From: Pseudomonadota bacterium
GTDB lineage: Bacteria; Myxococcota_A; Polyangia; Haliangiales; Haliangiaceae
Length of the DNA: 7,623 nt
Assembly: GCA_023386455.1 (NCBI GenBank)
Contig: JAEWJO010000754.1
Span: 1-7,623, forward strand
Reading direction: 5' to 3'
The notes beneath the pieces were generated by a model. It did no database searches. It saw only the letters and a list, made by a program, of their open reading frames with translations, and was not told the origin of the DNA. The position numbers and the translations under genes are program-made. Every line of letters begins with the position of its first letter. Within the stretch, counting starts at the first letter, position 1. Below are positions 6,345 to 7,623 of this stretch, piece after piece.

Positions 6345-6847
6345 CCCGCGCACTCGCGCTGATCGTCCTCGTCGCGGCCACTGCGAGCGCAGAGACGCCC
6401 GCGAAGGTCCAGACGATCGCGCTGCCGCGCTCGACGGTGACGTTGACCGTCCCCGACACCTGGACCGCCGTGAAGGCGACGGGCGTCGTCGCCGCGTTCA
6501 AGGCCGACAGCGGTGCCCTCCTCGCGGTCACCCGCGCCGACGTGCCGAACCCCGACGCGTGGAAGTCCGGCACGAAGGCGGCCTATGCCGACAAGGTCGA
6601 GCGCGGCATCGAGGCGGGGATCCCCGGCTACAAGCGCACCCAGAAGAAGCTCGCCGACGTCAACGGCGTGCCCGCGCTCGACGTCGAGGCGAAGCGCGAC
6701 GATGGCGCGACCGTGGTCGTGCGCGTGCTGCTTTTTCGCACGTACGCGCTGTCGCTCGCGATCGAGGTTCCCAGGGGCGCCGACGTCGCCGCCGCGCGCG
6801 CGATCGTGCAGGCGTTCGCGCCGCCACCGAAAGCCGCGACGCGCTAA
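6341..6847 (+). CDS. Small exported protein of unknown function, PsbP/DUF1795-like layout
   Basis: The product is 168 aa from GTG 6341, which shares GTGA with the stop of the gene before. It starts with a compact signal peptide: MTRALALIVLVAATASA, cleavage before ETPA, with no lipobox Cys, so it should be released to the periplasm or outside. The mature part (about 150 aa) has a VPDTWTAVK strand near residue 40, a central GVVAAFKADSGALLAVTRAD hairpin, a helix with YADKVERGIEAGIPG, then VNGVPALDVEAK and VVVRVLLFRTYALSLAIEVP strands and a final helix (AARAIVQAFAP). That order recalls the PsbP/Mog1-like fold (DUF1795-type), where 'P..W' near the start and a late F-helix are usual. This is a layout resemblance only. 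It ends the run that begins with the amidohydrolase gene. Its role and any partner are unknown. Confidence 0.8.
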   Translation: MTRALALIVLVAATASAETPAKVQTIALPRSTVTLTVPDTWTAVKATGVVAAFKADSGALLAVTRADVPNPDAWKSGTKAAYADKVERGIEAGIPGYKRTQKKLADVNGVPALDVEAKRDDGATVVVRVLLFRTYALSLAIEVPRGADVAAARAIVQAFAPPPKAATR

Positions 6848-7128
6848 CCCCCGGGATCAGCTGCGCCGCGCGGCCCTATCGAGCAACCTGAACATCGCGG
6901 CGGGCAACCGGCCGGTTTGACCGCGACCAGCGCAAGTTCCTCGTGACAGCGCGAGGGTCGGCACTCGAGTGCGCGGCGGTACTCGACGCGATGGTTGCGG
7001 TCGGAATCTCTTCGATCGAAGCCTCGGATGGCTGTGTTCTCCTCGTCAGAATCGTCTCGATGTTGACCACGATGATCGGGTAGTCGCTTGCGCCTACGCC
7101 TACGGATCAACCCAGCCGGATTCTGGGG
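6848..7128. other. Gene-poor intergenic stretch with several perfect palindromes
   Basis: No credible gene is seen in these 281 bases on either strand; the open frames are short, Arg/Ser-rich and lack family features. GC content is lower than in the flanking genes. Perfect palindromes are present at 6865-6874 (GCCGCGCGGC), 6906-6917 (AACCGGCCGGTT), 6961-6972 (GCACTCGAGTGC) and 7010-7021 (CTTCGATCGAAG). A short tandem GCCTAC pair sits at about 7092-7103. The + strand operon and the minus-strand methyltransferase gene converge here, so promoters for these genes are not expected; 3' ends and binding sites are more likely. Confidence 0.6.
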
Positions 7129-7137
7129 TCAGGTCTT
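7111..7137. repeat. REP/RAYT-like motif and short hairpin at the methyltransferase stop codon
   Basis: TTCTGGGGTCAGGTCTT (7121-7137), or AAGACCTGACCCCAGAA on the minus strand, resembles a sequence I recall beside REP-associated IS200-like tyrosine transposases in Proteobacteria and Myxococcota. The minus-strand gene reads through it: AAG ACC TGA gives its last two residues (Lys-Thr) and stop. CCCAG (7111-7115) and CTGGG (7123-7127) form a 5-bp hairpin with a 7-nt loop just after that stop. No transposase lies in the window. One copy only is seen, so repeat status cannot be shown here. Confidence 0.4.
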
Positions 7138-7623
7138 CACGAGCCGCATGACGACCTCGACGTGCGAGGTCTGCGGCATGAGGTCGATCGGCCACGCGCG
7201 CTCGGCGCGATAGCCCGCCGCGACGAGACGCGTGGCATCCCGGGCGAGCGTCGCCGGATCGCACGAGATGTAGACGATGACGTTCGGCGCGTGCTTGACG
7301 ATGCCGTCGACAGCCTCGGCGGCGCCGGTGCGCGGCGGGTCGAGCACGATCGCGTCGAACGGCCCGGAACTGCGCGCGAGCACGCGCTCCGCCTTGCCGG
7401 TCTCGAACACGGCGCCGTCGATCGGCCTCGGCGGCGCGGCGACGTCGGTCGCGAGCACGTCCCAGCGATCCTCGACGAACGCGCGCGTGAAGTTGCCGGC
7501 GCCGGCGTGGAGCTCGAGGAGCCGGCCCGGCCCCGCTCCGAGCGCCGCGCGCGCGACCGCGATCATCGCGGCGTTGCCCGCCGCGCTCGCCTGCGCGAAG
7601 TCCCACGGCCCGGTGTAGAGGCC
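7129..7623 (-). CDS. TrmA/RlmD-family RNA uracil-C5 methyltransferase, C-terminal part (5' end outside window)
   Basis: The last 164 residues of a class I SAM-dependent methyltransferase that makes 5-methyluridine in tRNA or 23S rRNA. The frame runs to the window edge, so the start, the TRAM domain and any iron-sulfur cysteines are not visible. Seen in order (numbering from the first visible residue): a FAQAS..GN segment at 9-17 matching the family's F.Q..... N motif, the SAM-binding loop LELHAGAGNFT at 36-46, a DPPRTG motif at 95-100, SCDP with the catalytic Cys121, and PQTSHVEVV at 150-158 with Glu156 as the likely general base. The Cys-to-Glu distance of 35 residues fits the family. A shorter reading from an internal ATG (7566) would lose the first motif and is rejected. 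It could be the RlmD (U1939 or U747 of 23S rRNA) or TrmA (tRNA U54) type; the missing N-terminus would decide. The stop codon lies in a REP/RAYT-like motif. Confidence 0.92.
   Translation of the reverse strand, partial: GLYTGPWDFAQASAAGNAAMIAVARAALGAGPGRLLELHAGAGNFTRAFVEDRWDVLATDVAAPPRPIDGAVFETGKAERVLARSSGPFDAIVLDPPRTGAAEAVDGIVKHAPNVIVYISCDPATLARDATRLVAAGYRAERAWPIDLMPQTSHVEVVMRLVKT

Noticed and set aside
6844..7110. Minus-strand frame of 88 codons with several cysteines (CRPSRC, CPPRCSGC) and another of 64 codons in the palindrome-rich gap
   Set aside because: There is no start context, composition is erratic and Arg-rich, and two competing frames cover the same bases. The cysteine pairs look accidental.

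Overview
The window is very GC-rich (by eye around two thirds or more), with an overwhelming preference for G or C at third codon positions. Protein content and style resemble Myxococcota (Kofleriaceae/Polyangia-like, formerly Deltaproteobacteria): a secreted beta-barrel-like protein of apparent DUF3570 type, several lineage-restricted hypotheticals and GTG starts. That assignment is inference from memory of protein families, not a database match. The only clear information-processing genes are holA and the 3' part of an rRNA/tRNA uracil-C5 methyltransferase gene.

Layout. (1) 20-1270 (+): exported outer-membrane barrel candidate. (2) 1299-2582 (+): unrecognised coiled-coil/Pro-tailed cytoplasmic protein with its own apparent promoter. 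(3) 2601-3362 (-): MCCFS-starting protein of unknown function, convergent with gene 2 across 18 bp, with a nested inverted repeat at the junction. (4) 3417-4448 (-): holA, the clamp-loader delta subunit, 54 bp upstream of gene 3 and probably co-transcribed with it. (5) 4514-5851 (+): metal-dependent amidohydrolase/deaminase of the ATZ/TRZ-SsnA type, divergent from holA across a 65-bp intergenic region. (6) 5787-6344 (+): two-helix membrane protein overlapping gene 5. (7) 6341-6847 (+): exported small protein overlapping gene 6 by 4 bp; genes 5-7 form an overlapping operon. (8) 6848-7128: gene-poor stretch with several perfect short palindromes. (9) 7129-7623 (-): C-terminal part of a TrmA/RlmD-family methyltransferase, cut by the window edge.

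The most interesting signal is regulatory. The three genes that need their own promoter (gene 2, holA, amidohydrolase) each carry an extended -10 element of form TGNTANNNT ending 6-7 nt before the start codon, so transcription would begin at or next to the GTG/ATG. This geometry implies leaderless mRNAs, and the genes judged to lie inside operons lack the motif. A second signal is a TTCTGGGGTCAGGTCTT sequence overlapping the methyltransferase stop codon, which resembles sequence associated with REP/RAYT-type elements. No complete transposon, CRISPR array, tRNA, rRNA, phage or defence system is visible, and I found no convincing wholly new multi-gene system. The largest space between genes is 281 bp.
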